From Oligoflexia bacterium (GTDB taxonomy: Bacteria; Bdellovibrionota; Bdellovibrionia; JABDDW01), in NCBI GenBank assembly GCA_016715815.1, contig JADJXN010000007.1:8943-72942 (forward strand): a stretch of 64,000 nucleotides of DNA, read 5' to 3'. The notes beneath the pieces were generated by a model, which was not told where the DNA came from, searched no databases, and saw only the letters and a list, made by a program, of their open reading frames with translations. How positions within the stretch are numbered: the stretch's first letter is position 1; each line of letters starts with the position of its first letter. The translations under genes and the position numbers were made by a program. This document shows positions 1 through 9,800 of this stretch, piece after piece.

Positions 1-1
1 C

Positions 2-568
2 TCTGCTAAATTCACTTTAGCCCAAAATATTAAAGATGCCACACAGCTTTCAAACATGTATGAAAGTATTTTTAATTGCCCAACACCTGTTTTAGCTTCT
101 GTGCATGGAAATATTTTTGGCGGAGGCCTTGGACTTATTGCCACTTGTGATGTTGTTGCGTCCACAATGGACACTAAATTTTGTTTTTCTGAATTAAAAA
201 TTGGTGTAGTGCCAAGTATTATAGCCCCTTACGTTTTAAGAAAAATTCCAGAAAAAGATGCAAGGCAGTTATTTTTAACTGCTGAGCTTTTTAAAACTGA
301 TAAAGCGCTTCAATGTGGCCTTATTCATTATGTTGGCTTAACCGAGCAAGAGCGTAACCAATTTATATCAGAACGCCTTGAGATGATTTCACATAACGCG
401 CCAGAAGGCACACGTGTTACAAAGGATTTACTACATAAACTAAAATCTTTAAACCATGCCGGTGCAAAAAAATTAACCATTAAAACCATAGCTCAAAGAA
501 GAGTTTCAAAAGAGGGTCAGGAAGGCTTAAAATCTTTTTTTGAAAAGAAAGATCCTAGCTGGAAATAA
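2..568 (+). CDS. enoyl-CoA hydratase/isomerase family protein, 5' truncated (probable methylglutaconyl-CoA hydratase)
   Basis: The reading frame is open from base 2, so the start lies upstream of the window and about 189 residues are visible. The crotonase fold is recognisable from the oxyanion-hole segment HGNIFGGGLGLIATCD and the later FSELKIGVVPSIIAPYVL, which corresponds to the second active-site region. Crotonases hydrate enoyl-CoA thioesters in the cytoplasm. It is followed after 3 bases by a biotin carboxylase, then a biotin carrier and HMG-CoA lyase. This neighbourhood suggests the 3-methylglutaconyl-CoA hydratase step of leucine degradation. The family is clear; the substrate is inferred only from context. 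Confidence 0.85.
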   Translation, partial: SAKFTLAQNIKDATQLSNMYESIFNCPTPVLASVHGNIFGGGLGLIATCDVVASTMDTKFCFSELKIGVVPSIIAPYVLRKIPEKDARQLFLTAELFKTDKALQCGLIHYVGLTEQERNQFISERLEMISHNAPEGTRVTKDLLHKLKSLNHAGAKKLTIKTIAQRRVSKEGQEGLKSFFEKKDPSWK

Positions 569-571
569 ATA

Positions 572-2029
572 ATGCGAGTAGGAATAATAAACCGAGGCGA
601 AGTAGCTGTTAGAATTATAAAATCTTGTCATGAACTTGGTTTAAAAACTGTCTTGTTTCATTCAAGCTCAGATAAACAAACCCTAGCCTATGAGCTTTGC
701 GATGAAGCCTTTGAGCTAAAAGGTCAAACTCCGCTGGAGACTTATTTAAATATTCCAGTTATTATTGAGGCGTTAAAGGCCACCAAGGTAGATCTTGTGC
801 ACCCTGGCTTTGGTTTCCTAAGTGAGAACGCTTATTTTGTAACTCAGCTTGAGAATAATAAAATTAATTTCATTGGCCCCAAAGCCACATCTATTGATGC
901 CGTTGGAAATAAAATTAAAGCCATAAAGCTTGCTCAAAGTGCAGGTGTACCAACAACACCAAGCTATGTTGGCCCAACTGATGATGCAAAAAAACTTCTT
1001 ATTGAGGTAAAAAAAATAGGCTACCCCTGTATGGTAAAAGCCGCCGCCGGTGGTGGCGGAAAGGGAATGAAGAGGGTTAATTCTGATAAAGAATTACTAG
1101 AGCAAGTTGAATCAGCCAAACGTGAAGCACAAAATTCCTTTGGAAATAATGAGGTATTTATTGAAAAAATAATTGAAGACGCCAGGCACATTGAGGTGCA
1201 AATTTTGTGTGACAAATTTGGCAATAACTTTCATTTTTATGAAAGGGATTGTACAGTGCAAAGAAGGTATCAAAAAATTTTTGAGGAAACTCCCTCGCCA
1301 ACTTTAAAGCCGGATTTAAGAGAAAAAATCCTAGATTGTGCTTTAAAAATTGCAAAAGCCGCCAATTACACAAATGCAGGCACCGTTGAGTTTTTAGTAG
1401 AACCTGGTGGTAATTTTTATTTTATGGAGCTAAACACAAGGCTTCAAGTAGAACACACAGTGTCTGAAATGCTTTGCGGGGTTGATTTTATAAAACTTCA
1501 AATCTCCATTGCGTTAGGAGAAAAATTAGAATTTAAACAAAAAGATATCATGCCGCGTGGCCACGCCTTAGAGGTTCGCATTTATGCTGAAAACCCAGAG
1601 CAAGAGTTTTTACCGTCTACCGGAGATATTTTAGAGCTATATTTGCCTATTGGCCCACATAGACGTTTTGATTTTGGTTATTCCAAAGGCCACAGCGTAA
1701 CACCTTATTTTGACCCCATGATTGGAAAAGTTATCACTTGGGCACCCACAAGAATGGAAAACTTAAAGCGCATGCATGCCACACTGAGTGAGCTTGTTAT
1801 TTTTGGCATTTATACAAATATTGAATTTCTAAAATCTGTTTTAACTAATAAAAAATTTATTTCAGGCCACTACAACACGCACTTTTTAGAAGAGGCCTAT
1901 GCCAGTGGTTTTAACCCGCCCCAGCTTTCACAAGATCAAAATGAGTTTGCAAAACTTGCTATGAAAAACTCTCAGCTCACTCAAAGTGTTAATGCTCAAG
2001 GTTTAAGGTATCAATCGCCATGGCAATAA
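572..2029 (+). CDS. biotin carboxylase subunit of an acyl-CoA carboxylase (probable methylcrotonyl-CoA carboxylase)
   Basis: A 485-residue biotin carboxylase that carboxylates biotin using ATP and bicarbonate. The N-terminal domain covers about residues 1-110. The ATP-grasp domain carries the glycine-rich loop KAAAGGGGKGMK near residues 156-167 and the ELNTRLQVEH catalytic segment near 286-296. The C-terminal domain ends near 440. Methylcrotonyl- and propionyl-CoA carboxylase alpha chains normally continue into a biotinyl domain in the same polypeptide. Here the protein stops and a separate biotinyl ORF overlaps its last 10 bases. The carboxyltransferase partner is not in the window and may lie upstream. 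The leucine-pathway neighbours favour methylcrotonyl-CoA as substrate. Confidence 0.9.
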   Translation: MRVGIINRGEVAVRIIKSCHELGLKTVLFHSSSDKQTLAYELCDEAFELKGQTPLETYLNIPVIIEALKATKVDLVHPGFGFLSENAYFVTQLENNKINFIGPKATSIDAVGNKIKAIKLAQSAGVPTTPSYVGPTDDAKKLLIEVKKIGYPCMVKAAAGGGGKGMKRVNSDKELLEQVESAKREAQNSFGNNEVFIEKIIEDARHIEVQILCDKFGNNFHFYERDCTVQRRYQKIFEETPSPTLKPDLREKILDCALKIAKAANYTNAGTVEFLVEPGGNFYFMELNTRLQVEHTVSEMLCGVDFIKLQISIALGEKLEFKQKDIMPRGHALEVRIYAENPEQEFLPSTGDILELYLPIGPHRRFDFGYSKGHSVTPYFDPMIGKVITWAPTRMENLKRMHATLSELVIFGIYTNIEFLKSVLTNKKFISGHYNTHFLEEAYASGFNPPQLSQDQNEFAKLAMKNSQLTQSVNAQGLRYQSPWQ

Positions 2030-2367
2030 CTAAGTATTTAAGGCAGGGCTCAAAACTTTGGGTGCATCATAGTGGAAGAACTTTTGTTGTTGAAGCAGAG
2101 GGCAGTGCAACCGGCTTGATTACAAAACCACATAAGAAAAAAACTTTAAGTGGTGTATTAGAATCCCCCATGCCTGGAAAAATTTTAAAAATAAATGTAA
2201 AAAAAGGCGAGGTGGTAAAGGAAAATCAAACATTATGTGTAATAGAGGCCATGAAAATGGAGTATGCCCTAAAAGCTCCTTTTGATGGTAAAATTAAAGA
2301 AGTCTTTAAGACCCCAAATCAACTGGTTGTGTTAAGTGAGAAAGTTTTAGAAATGGAAAAACAATAA
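2020..2367 (+). CDS. biotin carboxyl carrier protein (biotinyl/lipoyl domain)
   Basis: A 115-residue protein whose second half is a biotinyl domain. The biotin-accepting lysine is in the EAMKM motif at about residue 79, preceded by the ESPMPGK turn near residue 48. It would carry carboxybiotin between the biotin carboxylase encoded just upstream and a carboxyltransferase. The start overlaps the upstream gene by 10 bases in another frame. The preceding 45 residues resemble the linker that joins the two parts in fused alpha subunits. It is therefore either a naturally split subunit or a fused gene broken by one frameshift. The stop overlaps the ATG of the lyase gene (TAATG), pointing to translational coupling. 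Confidence 0.88.
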   Translation: MAITKYLRQGSKLWVHHSGRTFVVEAEGSATGLITKPHKKKTLSGVLESPMPGKILKINVKKGEVVKENQTLCVIEAMKMEYALKAPFDGKIKEVFKTPNQLVVLSEKVLEMEKQ

Positions 2368-3263
2368 TGAAAGTAAAAATTGTAGAAGTTGGTCCCCGTG
2401 ATGGACTTCAGAATGAACAAAAAGTTCTAACACTAGAGCAAAAAAAGCGCTTTATTGAATTACTTATTCAAGCAGGCCATGAATTTATAGAAGTAGGTGC
2501 TTTTGTAAGGGAAGATAAAATTCCCCAAATGGCAAATACGGGTGAGTTATTAATGTCTTTGCAAAAAAATCTCTCCGGAAAAGTAAATTTATCTGTGTTA
2601 GTTCCAAATGCAAAAGGCTTTATGTTAGCCCAAAAGGCAAATGCTAAATCAATTTCTGTTTTTACAGCAGCAAGTGAGACTTTTAATAAAAATAATATCA
2701 ACGCCAGTATTGAAGAAAGCTTAGAAAACTTTAAGGCATTTTTACCAGAGGCTAAAAAAAATAAATTATTTATTCGTGGCTATGTTTCAACCTGCTTTGG
2801 CTGCCCCTATGAGGGTAAGGTTTCTGAAAAGGCCGTACTAAATGTAACACAAAAACTATTAAAACTAGGGGTTAACGAAATTAGCATTGGAGACACCATA
2901 GGTGTGGCAAACCCAACACAGGTTAAACAATTAACAAAAAAACTTTTAAAGCTAGTGGGCCATAAAAAACTAGCTCTTCACTTTCATGACACCCGAGGCA
3001 CTGCTTTAGCTAACATTTTAAGCGGGCTTGATGCTGGTGTTAGAATTTTTGATACTTCTTCTGGCGGCCTTGGTGGCTGCCCCTATGCTCCAGGTGCAAG
3101 TGGAAATGTGGCCACAGAGGATGTTTTATACATGCTTCATGAAATGGGCGTTAAAACCAAAATTGATTTAAATAAGGCAAGCCGTGCTGCCCTTTATATT
3201 CAAGAGGTTTTGGGCTATAAGTTACCAGGCAAATATCTACAAAGTATTAAAGAAATTCCGTGA
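2367..3263 (+). CDS. mvaB: hydroxymethylglutaryl-CoA lyase
   Basis: A 298-residue HMGL-like TIM-barrel protein. It has the N-terminal VGPRDGLQNE motif (residues about 8-17), the HFHDTRGTALAN metal-ligand segment near 205-216, and the C-terminal GCPYAPGASGNVATED loop near 238-253 that carries the catalytic cysteine of HMG-CoA lyases. It cleaves HMG-CoA to acetoacetate and acetyl-CoA, the last step of leucine catabolism. The length is normal for the bacterial enzyme. Its place directly after the carboxylase subunits and a hydratase supports a liu/mcc-type operon. The next gene starts with GTG overlapping its TGA stop. Confidence 0.92.
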   Translation: MKVKIVEVGPRDGLQNEQKVLTLEQKKRFIELLIQAGHEFIEVGAFVREDKIPQMANTGELLMSLQKNLSGKVNLSVLVPNAKGFMLAQKANAKSISVFTAASETFNKNNINASIEESLENFKAFLPEAKKNKLFIRGYVSTCFGCPYEGKVSEKAVLNVTQKLLKLGVNEISIGDTIGVANPTQVKQLTKKLLKLVGHKKLALHFHDTRGTALANILSGLDAGVRIFDTSSGGLGGCPYAPGASGNVATEDVLYMLHEMGVKTKIDLNKASRAALYIQEVLGYKLPGKYLQSIKEIP

Positions 3264-4144
3264 GAGTTGTTATTACCCTATCAGGACAAGGCCAACGATT
3301 TTTGGAAGCCGGCTATAAAAAAATTAAGCCTCTTATTGAAGTTGACGGCAAACCGATAATAGAGCATTTAGTAGAAAAATTTCCAAGCAAGTGGCTTAAA
3401 ACATTCATTTGTAATGATGAGCAATATAAAAGCGAAGAATTAATAACAACACTAAACAAAATTGCTCCTGGCTCAAAAATTGTAGCCATACCAAAACATT
3501 TCAAAGGACCCGTATGGTCAGTGCTTGAAGCTATGAAACTTATGCCTGACTCTATTTCAGACAGCGAACCTTTAATTGTAAATTACTGTGATTTTAGCTT
3601 TGAATGGAGCTCTGAAGAATTTGAAAACTTTGTCGCGCAAACTGACTGTGATGGCGCTGTTGTTTGCTACACAGGCTTTCACCCTAGCTATATTCGCCCT
3701 AATTTATACGCATATTGCAAAGTAGATGGCTCAAAGGTTTTAGAAATTAAAGAAAAGGGGCATTTTACCCAAGATAGAACTCAAGAGTATGCATCTAGTG
3801 GCACATATTATTTTAAATCAGGAAAAATTATTAAAAAATATTTTAATGTTGCAATGCAATCAGAGCACCTTATTAATGGCGAAGCTTTTGTGAGCTTAGC
3901 ATACATGCCTATGCTAAAAGATGGGCTCGATATAAGAGTATTTGAAATTAAATGGTTTTTACAATGGGGAACACCTGAGGATTTAAAAGATTACCAGTAT
4001 TGGTCAAATTTCTTTAAAGTGACCCCCCCCGTTCATTTCATAAATCTTTGTATTAAAAAGGGTTTAGATGTAAAACTATTAAAAACGAGAGAGTTTGATT
4101 ATTGGTATAATTATTTTACCTTTAAACAAATGCGCGAGGCCTAA
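3260..4144 (+). CDS. sugar-nucleotide-type nucleotidyltransferase
   Basis: A 294-residue NTP_transferase-fold protein. The N terminus has a nucleotide-binding loop LSGQGQRF followed by KPLIEVDGKPIIEH, the pattern of sugar-phosphate nucleotidyltransferases. NYCDFSFEW near residue 110 probably supplies the metal-binding Asp. The C-terminal part from about residue 235 has the WGTPEDL motif seen in this family. It starts with GTG overlapping the stop of the lyase gene by four bases and is therefore cotranscribed with a catabolic operon, which is an odd pairing. The sugar substrate cannot be read from the sequence. Confidence 0.75.
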   Translation: MRVVITLSGQGQRFLEAGYKKIKPLIEVDGKPIIEHLVEKFPSKWLKTFICNDEQYKSEELITTLNKIAPGSKIVAIPKHFKGPVWSVLEAMKLMPDSISDSEPLIVNYCDFSFEWSSEEFENFVAQTDCDGAVVCYTGFHPSYIRPNLYAYCKVDGSKVLEIKEKGHFTQDRTQEYASSGTYYFKSGKIIKKYFNVAMQSEHLINGEAFVSLAYMPMLKDGLDIRVFEIKWFLQWGTPEDLKDYQYWSNFFKVTPPVHFINLCIKKGLDVKLLKTREFDYWYNYFTFKQMREA

Positions 4145-4145
4145 G

Positions 4146-4943
4146 ATGAGTTGGATTAAAAAACATAAAATATTATCAGTTATTATTTTAATAATTTTAC
4201 TTATTGCGGTAAGTGGAATTATTAAAAAAAGAAAATCAGCCAATACTCTTCTTACCGAGCCTCTTAAAACCGGCACTATCATTGAAAGTGTTTATGGTAT
4301 TGGAACCATTACAGCTGTTAAAAGTTTTCAAGTAAAAGTAACCGTTAATAACACCATTCAAAGGCTTTTTGTAAAAGAAGGTGATTTTGTTAAAAAAGGC
4401 CAAAGACTTGTCATTATGGATGCCGGTAACTTTAGCGCCCCTTTTGATGGCACCATTACTTACCTTCCTTTTAAAGAGGGGGAAAATGTTTTTGCAAATT
4501 CTATTGTTTTAAGCCTTGTGGATTTAACTGACCGCTATTTGGTAGTCACCCTTGAGCAACAAGGAGCACTTCGAGTGCGGCATGGGCAAAAAGCTCGCTT
4601 AAGTTTTGACAGCATGCGCTCAGAATCTTTTGAGGGAGTAGTACAGTCAGTATATTCAAATGATAACAGCTTTCTTGTCCGCATTGACGTACCTAATATT
4701 CCACCACAAATTTTACCAGGCATGACAGCCGATGTTGCCATTGGAATTAATGAGAAGAAAAATGTTCTGCTAGCACCTATTGCTGCACTTGATTCAGATA
4801 AAGTGTATAAAAAAAATGATTTTGGTGCCGCTGAAGAATTTAAAGTAAAACTCGGCATTGCAGATGGTGAAATGGTTGAGATTATTTCAGATGAAATTAA
4901 AGAGGGCGACCGTTTACTTATTAAGAAAAAACTACTTCCATGA
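4146..4943 (+). CDS. HlyD/MacA-like periplasmic adaptor (membrane fusion protein)
   Basis: A 265-residue protein with one N-terminal membrane anchor (about residues 9-28), then a biotinyl-lipoyl-like half motif (RLFVKEGDFVKKGQRLVIMD and FDGTITYLPFKEGE) and a beta-barrel. This is the plan of an adaptor protein. The start was placed at 4146 because the preceding gene ends at 4144; the frame is open further upstream but would overlap it by 50 bases. The long coiled-coil hairpin of TolC-docking adaptors is essentially missing. The 3' end overlaps the permease gene by four bases, so adaptor, permease and ATPase form one MacAB/Lol-like unit. Confidence 0.8.
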   Translation: MSWIKKHKILSVIILIILLIAVSGIIKKRKSANTLLTEPLKTGTIIESVYGIGTITAVKSFQVKVTVNNTIQRLFVKEGDFVKKGQRLVIMDAGNFSAPFDGTITYLPFKEGENVFANSIVLSLVDLTDRYLVVTLEQQGALRVRHGQKARLSFDSMRSESFEGVVQSVYSNDNSFLVRIDVPNIPPQILPGMTADVAIGINEKKNVLLAPIAALDSDKVYKKNDFGAAEEFKVKLGIADGEMVEIISDEIKEGDRLLIKKKLLP

Positions 4944-6193
4944 CCTTTTTAGCTGTTAAGTATTTACTAGCAAGAAGAAGACAAACCGTATTAATGCTTC
5001 TTGGGATTTTTTTTGGAACAGCCGCTTATGTGGCTATTTCTGGTTTTATGCTTGGCTTTAGAGAATATCTTGTTGAGCAGCTAATTAATAACAATGCGCA
5101 TATTCATATACAAGCCAGGGAGGAATTTTTAACTAATCACAGCCTAGATCACTCTTTTTATAAAAAGGCATATGATTATATTTTTTGGTCTACACCTCCT
5201 TCTGGCAGAAAAGATAGTGCCATTGTGGAAAACCCTCAGCTTTGGTACGAGCGCTTAAGAAATGATCCCAGGGTTGTTGCCTATTCACCGCAACTCACTA
5301 CTTCTGTAATTTTTAGTAAAGGCAAGGCTACTGTACCCGCCACATTAATAGGTTGTGATCCACTTCAACAAACAAAAGTAACCACTATTGGAGAATATAT
5401 AACACAAGGTAAATTTTCAGATTTAGCTGTTGGTGGAAACCGTGTGATTTTGGGAGATGAACTCATGAATCGCCTAGGTGCTCGAGTTTCAGAAAATATT
5501 TTTCTCTCTTTAGCCAATAGTGCTCCAATCCCTTTTAAAGTAGTAGGTATTTATAAAACAGGGAATAAATTAGCAGATGCTTCTGCCTATGGAGCTATAG
5601 GAGATGTTCAAAGGGTAAGTAAGTCTTCCAACAAAGTGAATGAAATTGCTGTAAAATTAGTAGATCACTCACAAGCCTCAGCCATTGCATCAACTTGGGC
5701 AAAACTAGGCCTAGAAAAAGTACAAAGCTGGGACCAAGTAAATGCTAATATTTTTGAAATTTTTAAAATTCAAGATGCTGTTAGGTTTTTATCTATCGGG
5801 GCCATTATGGTTGTAGCTGCATTTGGAATTTATAATGTTTTAAACATGACTGTTATGCAAAAGAAAAAAGATGTGGCCATTTTGCACTCCATGGGCTACA
5901 GCACAAAAGATATTGTTTCTTTATTTTTCACACAGGGAATTATTTTGGGTTTTACAGGTGTCATTTTAGGTTTAAGTTTTGGTTATGTCTTTTGTTTATA
6001 CTTACAAACCATACCATTTGGTGGTGGGCCCACAGCAGTAGGTACAGGTTATCTCATGGTTTCTTTTAACCCCGCTATTTATGTTCAAGCGGCGGGCCTT
6101 GCATTTTTAGCCGCCACCATAGCAAGTGTATTACCCGCTTATGCCGCTGGCAAACTAACTCCCATTGAAATTATAAGGTCCGGTGCAGAATGA
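4940..6193 (+). CDS. ABC transporter permease, MacB/FtsX type
   Basis: A 417-residue permease with the four-helix MacB/LolC plan. One helix lies near residues 16-38. A large extracytoplasmic MacB-PCD-like domain follows (about 40-280). Three helices near 283-308, 325-355 and 380-402 make up the C-terminal FtsX domain. The segment MTVMQKKKDVAILHSMGYS is the characteristic cytoplasmic coupling region before the third helix. It overlaps the adaptor gene upstream and the ATPase gene downstream by four bases each. The likely role is export or extraction of a lipid, lipoprotein or small molecule from the inner membrane; the cargo is not deducible. Confidence 0.85.
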   Translation: MTFLAVKYLLARRRQTVLMLLGIFFGTAAYVAISGFMLGFREYLVEQLINNNAHIHIQAREEFLTNHSLDHSFYKKAYDYIFWSTPPSGRKDSAIVENPQLWYERLRNDPRVVAYSPQLTTSVIFSKGKATVPATLIGCDPLQQTKVTTIGEYITQGKFSDLAVGGNRVILGDELMNRLGARVSENIFLSLANSAPIPFKVVGIYKTGNKLADASAYGAIGDVQRVSKSSNKVNEIAVKLVDHSQASAIASTWAKLGLEKVQSWDQVNANIFEIFKIQDAVRFLSIGAIMVVAAFGIYNVLNMTVMQKKKDVAILHSMGYSTKDIVSLFFTQGIILGFTGVILGLSFGYVFCLYLQTIPFGGGPTAVGTGYLMVSFNPAIYVQAAGLAFLAATIASVLPAYAAGKLTPIEIIRSGAE

Positions 6194-6852
6194 GTTTAAT
6201 AGCGCATAAAGTACATAAAACTTTAGGTGAACCGCCAACAAAAGTTTTAACAGATATTAATTTTGAAATTAAAGATGGGGAATTTGTAGCCCTTACTGGG
6301 CGTTCTGGCTCTGGTAAAAGTACTTTGCTTTATTTACTAAGTAGTTTAGATACCCCCACACAAGGATACATTGAAATTGATAAACACAATGTAAGTCAAA
6401 TGACAAAACTAGAAGTTTGCAAATTTAGAAATGAGCAAATGGGCTTTGTATTTCAGTTTCATTATCTTATTGCAGAATTAAGTGCTTTAGAGAATGTTTT
6501 AATGCCCGCTAAAAAGGCGGGTTTGGCTGATAAAAAAAAGAATTATGCGCAAGATCTTTTAAAACAATTTGGTTTAGCAGACAAACCTCACCGCTTACCC
6601 CGCCAGCTTTCCGGCGGGGAACAGCAAAGAGTGGCTATTGCGCGAGCCCTTGTCATGCAGCCAAAGTATCTTTTTGCTGATGAGCCAACAGGCTCACTTG
6701 ATTCACACAATAGCGAAGTGGTGATGAATATTATTCGTGAAGCTAATCAAAACCTGGGTACCACCGTCATCATGGTTACCCACGATGTTGGTTTTGCAAA
6801 ACAAGCCAGAAGACAAATTCATCTTGTTGATGGTAAAGTAGTTTCTTCTTAA
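6190..6852 (+). CDS. ABC transporter ATP-binding protein, LolD/MacB-type
   Basis: A 220-residue ATPase with every ABC motif: Walker A GRSGSGKST (residue 37 on), Q-loop near FVFQFHYL, signature LSGGEQQRVAIARAL near 140, Walker B YLFADEPTGSLD near 157-168, and H-loop VTHDVGF near 197. The closest families are LolD, MacB-N and FtsE. It is the energy component for the adaptor and permease immediately upstream (four-base overlap). The 3' end overlaps by four bases the end of the RND gene on the opposite strand, so the two operons converge with no room for a separate terminator. Confidence 0.9.
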   Translation: MSLIAHKVHKTLGEPPTKVLTDINFEIKDGEFVALTGRSGSGKSTLLYLLSSLDTPTQGYIEIDKHNVSQMTKLEVCKFRNEQMGFVFQFHYLIAELSALENVLMPAKKAGLADKKKNYAQDLLKQFGLADKPHRLPRQLSGGEQQRVAIARALVMQPKYLFADEPTGSLDSHNSEVVMNIIREANQNLGTTVIMVTHDVGFAKQARRQIHLVDGKVVSS

Positions 6853-9800
6853 TGCTTTCTAGCAAATAAGCTGTAAACACAAGGCACAACAATTAAAGTT
6901 AAAAATGTTGAAACTAAAACCCCACCAATTACAGCAATAGACATGGGCATACGTGTTTCCGCTCCTGGCCCAAGTGATAATGCTGCTGGAAGTGCTCCTG
7001 CCATTGTTGCAAATGAAGTCATAAGAATGGGACGTAGCCTCACAGGGCAGGCTTCAAGTAAAGCCTCACGCACTCGCATACCTTGGTGGCGCATATGATT
7101 TGTAAATTCAACAAGTAAAATAGAATTTTTTTTAACTATTCCCATTAATAAAATAAGTCCAATCATGCTGTACATATTCACTGATTGATTTGTAATTAAT
7201 AACGCTAAAAATGCTCCAGAAATACTAAATGGCAGGGCCACTAAAACTGTGACAGGGTCTTTGTAACTATTAAACTGTGAAGCTAAAACCATATAGGAAA
7301 TAACAACGCCTAAAACAAGTGCAAAAATTAAACTAAAAAATGTTTCTTTAAAAGATTCTGCACTTCCCCCCATGACTATTTTATAATTTGGTGGCAATAT
7401 TTTTTCAGAAATTTTTTGAACTGCTGCAATGGCTTCCGACTGAGATTTTCCTGAAACTACGTTTGCATAAACTTTTAAAGCGCGCTGTCTGTTTTCTCTT
7501 GAAATATATTGCAAACTTGGTTTTTCAGTTACCTCTACAAGTTCAGACAGTTGAACAAGCTCGCCTCTGTTATTTCTAACAAAAAGACTTTTTATTTGCT
7601 CCACTCTTTGCCGTTCAGTCTTTGGAAGGCTTATTGTAATATAATATCTGTGTCCACCTTTAGAGTACCTTTCATTTTGTATACCACCAATCATGGCTTG
7701 AATAGTCTTTGCTATAACACGCACACTTACTCCACGGGCAGCCGTTTTTAACCTGTCAGGCAAAATATCTATTTCAATTTGCCCTTTTTGATAGTCTGAG
7801 CCCACATCTACCATAAGAGCAGTTTTATTCATTTCATCTACAAATTTTTCAGAATAGTCGACAAGCTTTTCCCACTCCGGTCCCTGAACAGTAAATTCAA
7901 CAGGAAAACCATGGCCTGATGCAAAACCTCTCATAGAAAGATCTTGAATAAAAATTTTAGCATCTTTAATTTTTTTAAACTCACCTCTTGCAAAATTCAT
8001 AAATTCTTCCTGGGACATTTTTCTTTTATTTGGCGGCGCCATAGTTACAAAAATATTAGCCGTATTAAATTGGCCATTTGGACCAAAACCACCAACGGCT
8101 GCATAGTAGCCAGAAACCTCAGAGCGTGAACTTAAAAACTTTTCAATTTCCAAAACTTTGCCATCTGTAAAACCAAGAGAGGAGCCCGCTGGAGTTTTAA
8201 TACGCATCATGAATTGGCTTTGGTCTTGAGCTGGAACAAATTCTTTTTTTAAAAATTTATTTGAAAAAAGGCTTAATACAAATATTAATAAAGAAGCTCC
8301 AACTACCCTCCAACGATGATCCAGCGCCCATATCAAAGTGGCTTTATATTTTTCAGTAACAGAATCTACAATTTTATCGATAAATCGTCCAACCTTGCTT
8401 CTTTTCTCAGTTAATGCTGAAAACTGAGAAGCACGCATTGGGGTTAATGTCAGTGCTTCTACTAGAGAGAGTAATACTGCTGCTGTCATTGTCACACCAA
8501 ATTGGAAGAAGAATTTTCCAATAACCCCGCTCATAAATGCAACCGGTAAAAAGATGGCCACGATAGCAATTGTAGCGGCAAGAGCTGCAAAGGTGATTTC
8601 TTTTGCACCATCCGTCGCGGCTGTAATTTTATTTTTTCCCATTTCTTGATGTCTAATAATGTTTTCTAAAACCATAATGGCATCATCAACTACTATTCCA
8701 ATAGAAAGGCTTAGTGCCATAAGGGTAAATGTGTTAAGGGTAAAGCCAGAGAAATATAAAATGATAAATGTACCAATAATAGATGTAGGAATAGCTAATA
8801 AAATATTAAACGTTGAAGTCCATGAACCTAAAAATGCCCAGCATACAAGACCTGTTAAGATGGCTGCTAAAACTAGCGTCATAACAAGCTCATTGACGTT
8901 TTCTCTTATAAACTTTGTACCATCTACTCTGATTTGAAGATTCATTCCCTCAGGCAGTGAAAGCCTTACCGTTTCAAGCTTCTTTTTAACAGCATCTGCC
9001 ACGGCCACAGCATTCGTCCCACGCTGCTTTTTTATTCCAATCCCTACAGCACGCTCACCGTTGGAGCGACTAATGCGTGTTACATCCGAAAGGTCTTCTT
9101 CCACCTTAGCAACTTGCTTTAATAAAATAGTTGTGTAATTAGGCGCACCACCACGGGTATTAATGCGCATGTTTTCAAAATCTTCTACGGTTTTACCTTC
9201 GCCTAAAATTCGCACATTTAGAGCGCTATCCGCTGTTTCTAAATAACCCGCCGGAAGCTCGGCATGTTCTGCCTCAATGGTGTTAATAATGTCATCAACA
9301 GTAAGGTTATAATAATTTAGCTTTTGTTTATCCGGCCAAATGCGCATACTGGGCTCAATGTAACCACCCAGCATTACCTCTCCCACACCCTTAACAGTAG
9401 AGAATTGATCTTTAAGGTGGTCACGCACATAGCTCATCATTTCATAGGGAGAATATTTATTACTTCTAAAAGCAATCCACATAATGGGCATATCTTCAGG
9501 ATTGGTTTTATAAATTGTAGGCGTGTCCATTTCTTTTGGCAGATGTCTTTGGGCTTGAGCAATTTTTGTTTGCACTTCTTGGGTTGCCACGTTTATGTCA
9601 CGGCCCAATTCAAACTCAATGGAAATACTGGCAGAGCCTAAATAAGATGTGGATTCAATTTTTTTAATTCCCTCAACAGAGCTCACTGCATCTTCAATAA
9701 TATCAACAATATCTGTCTCCATAATCTCTGGAGAAGCACCTTGGTAACTAACAGAAACAGAAACCACAGGAAAATCCACATCGGGCATTTGGCTTATACC

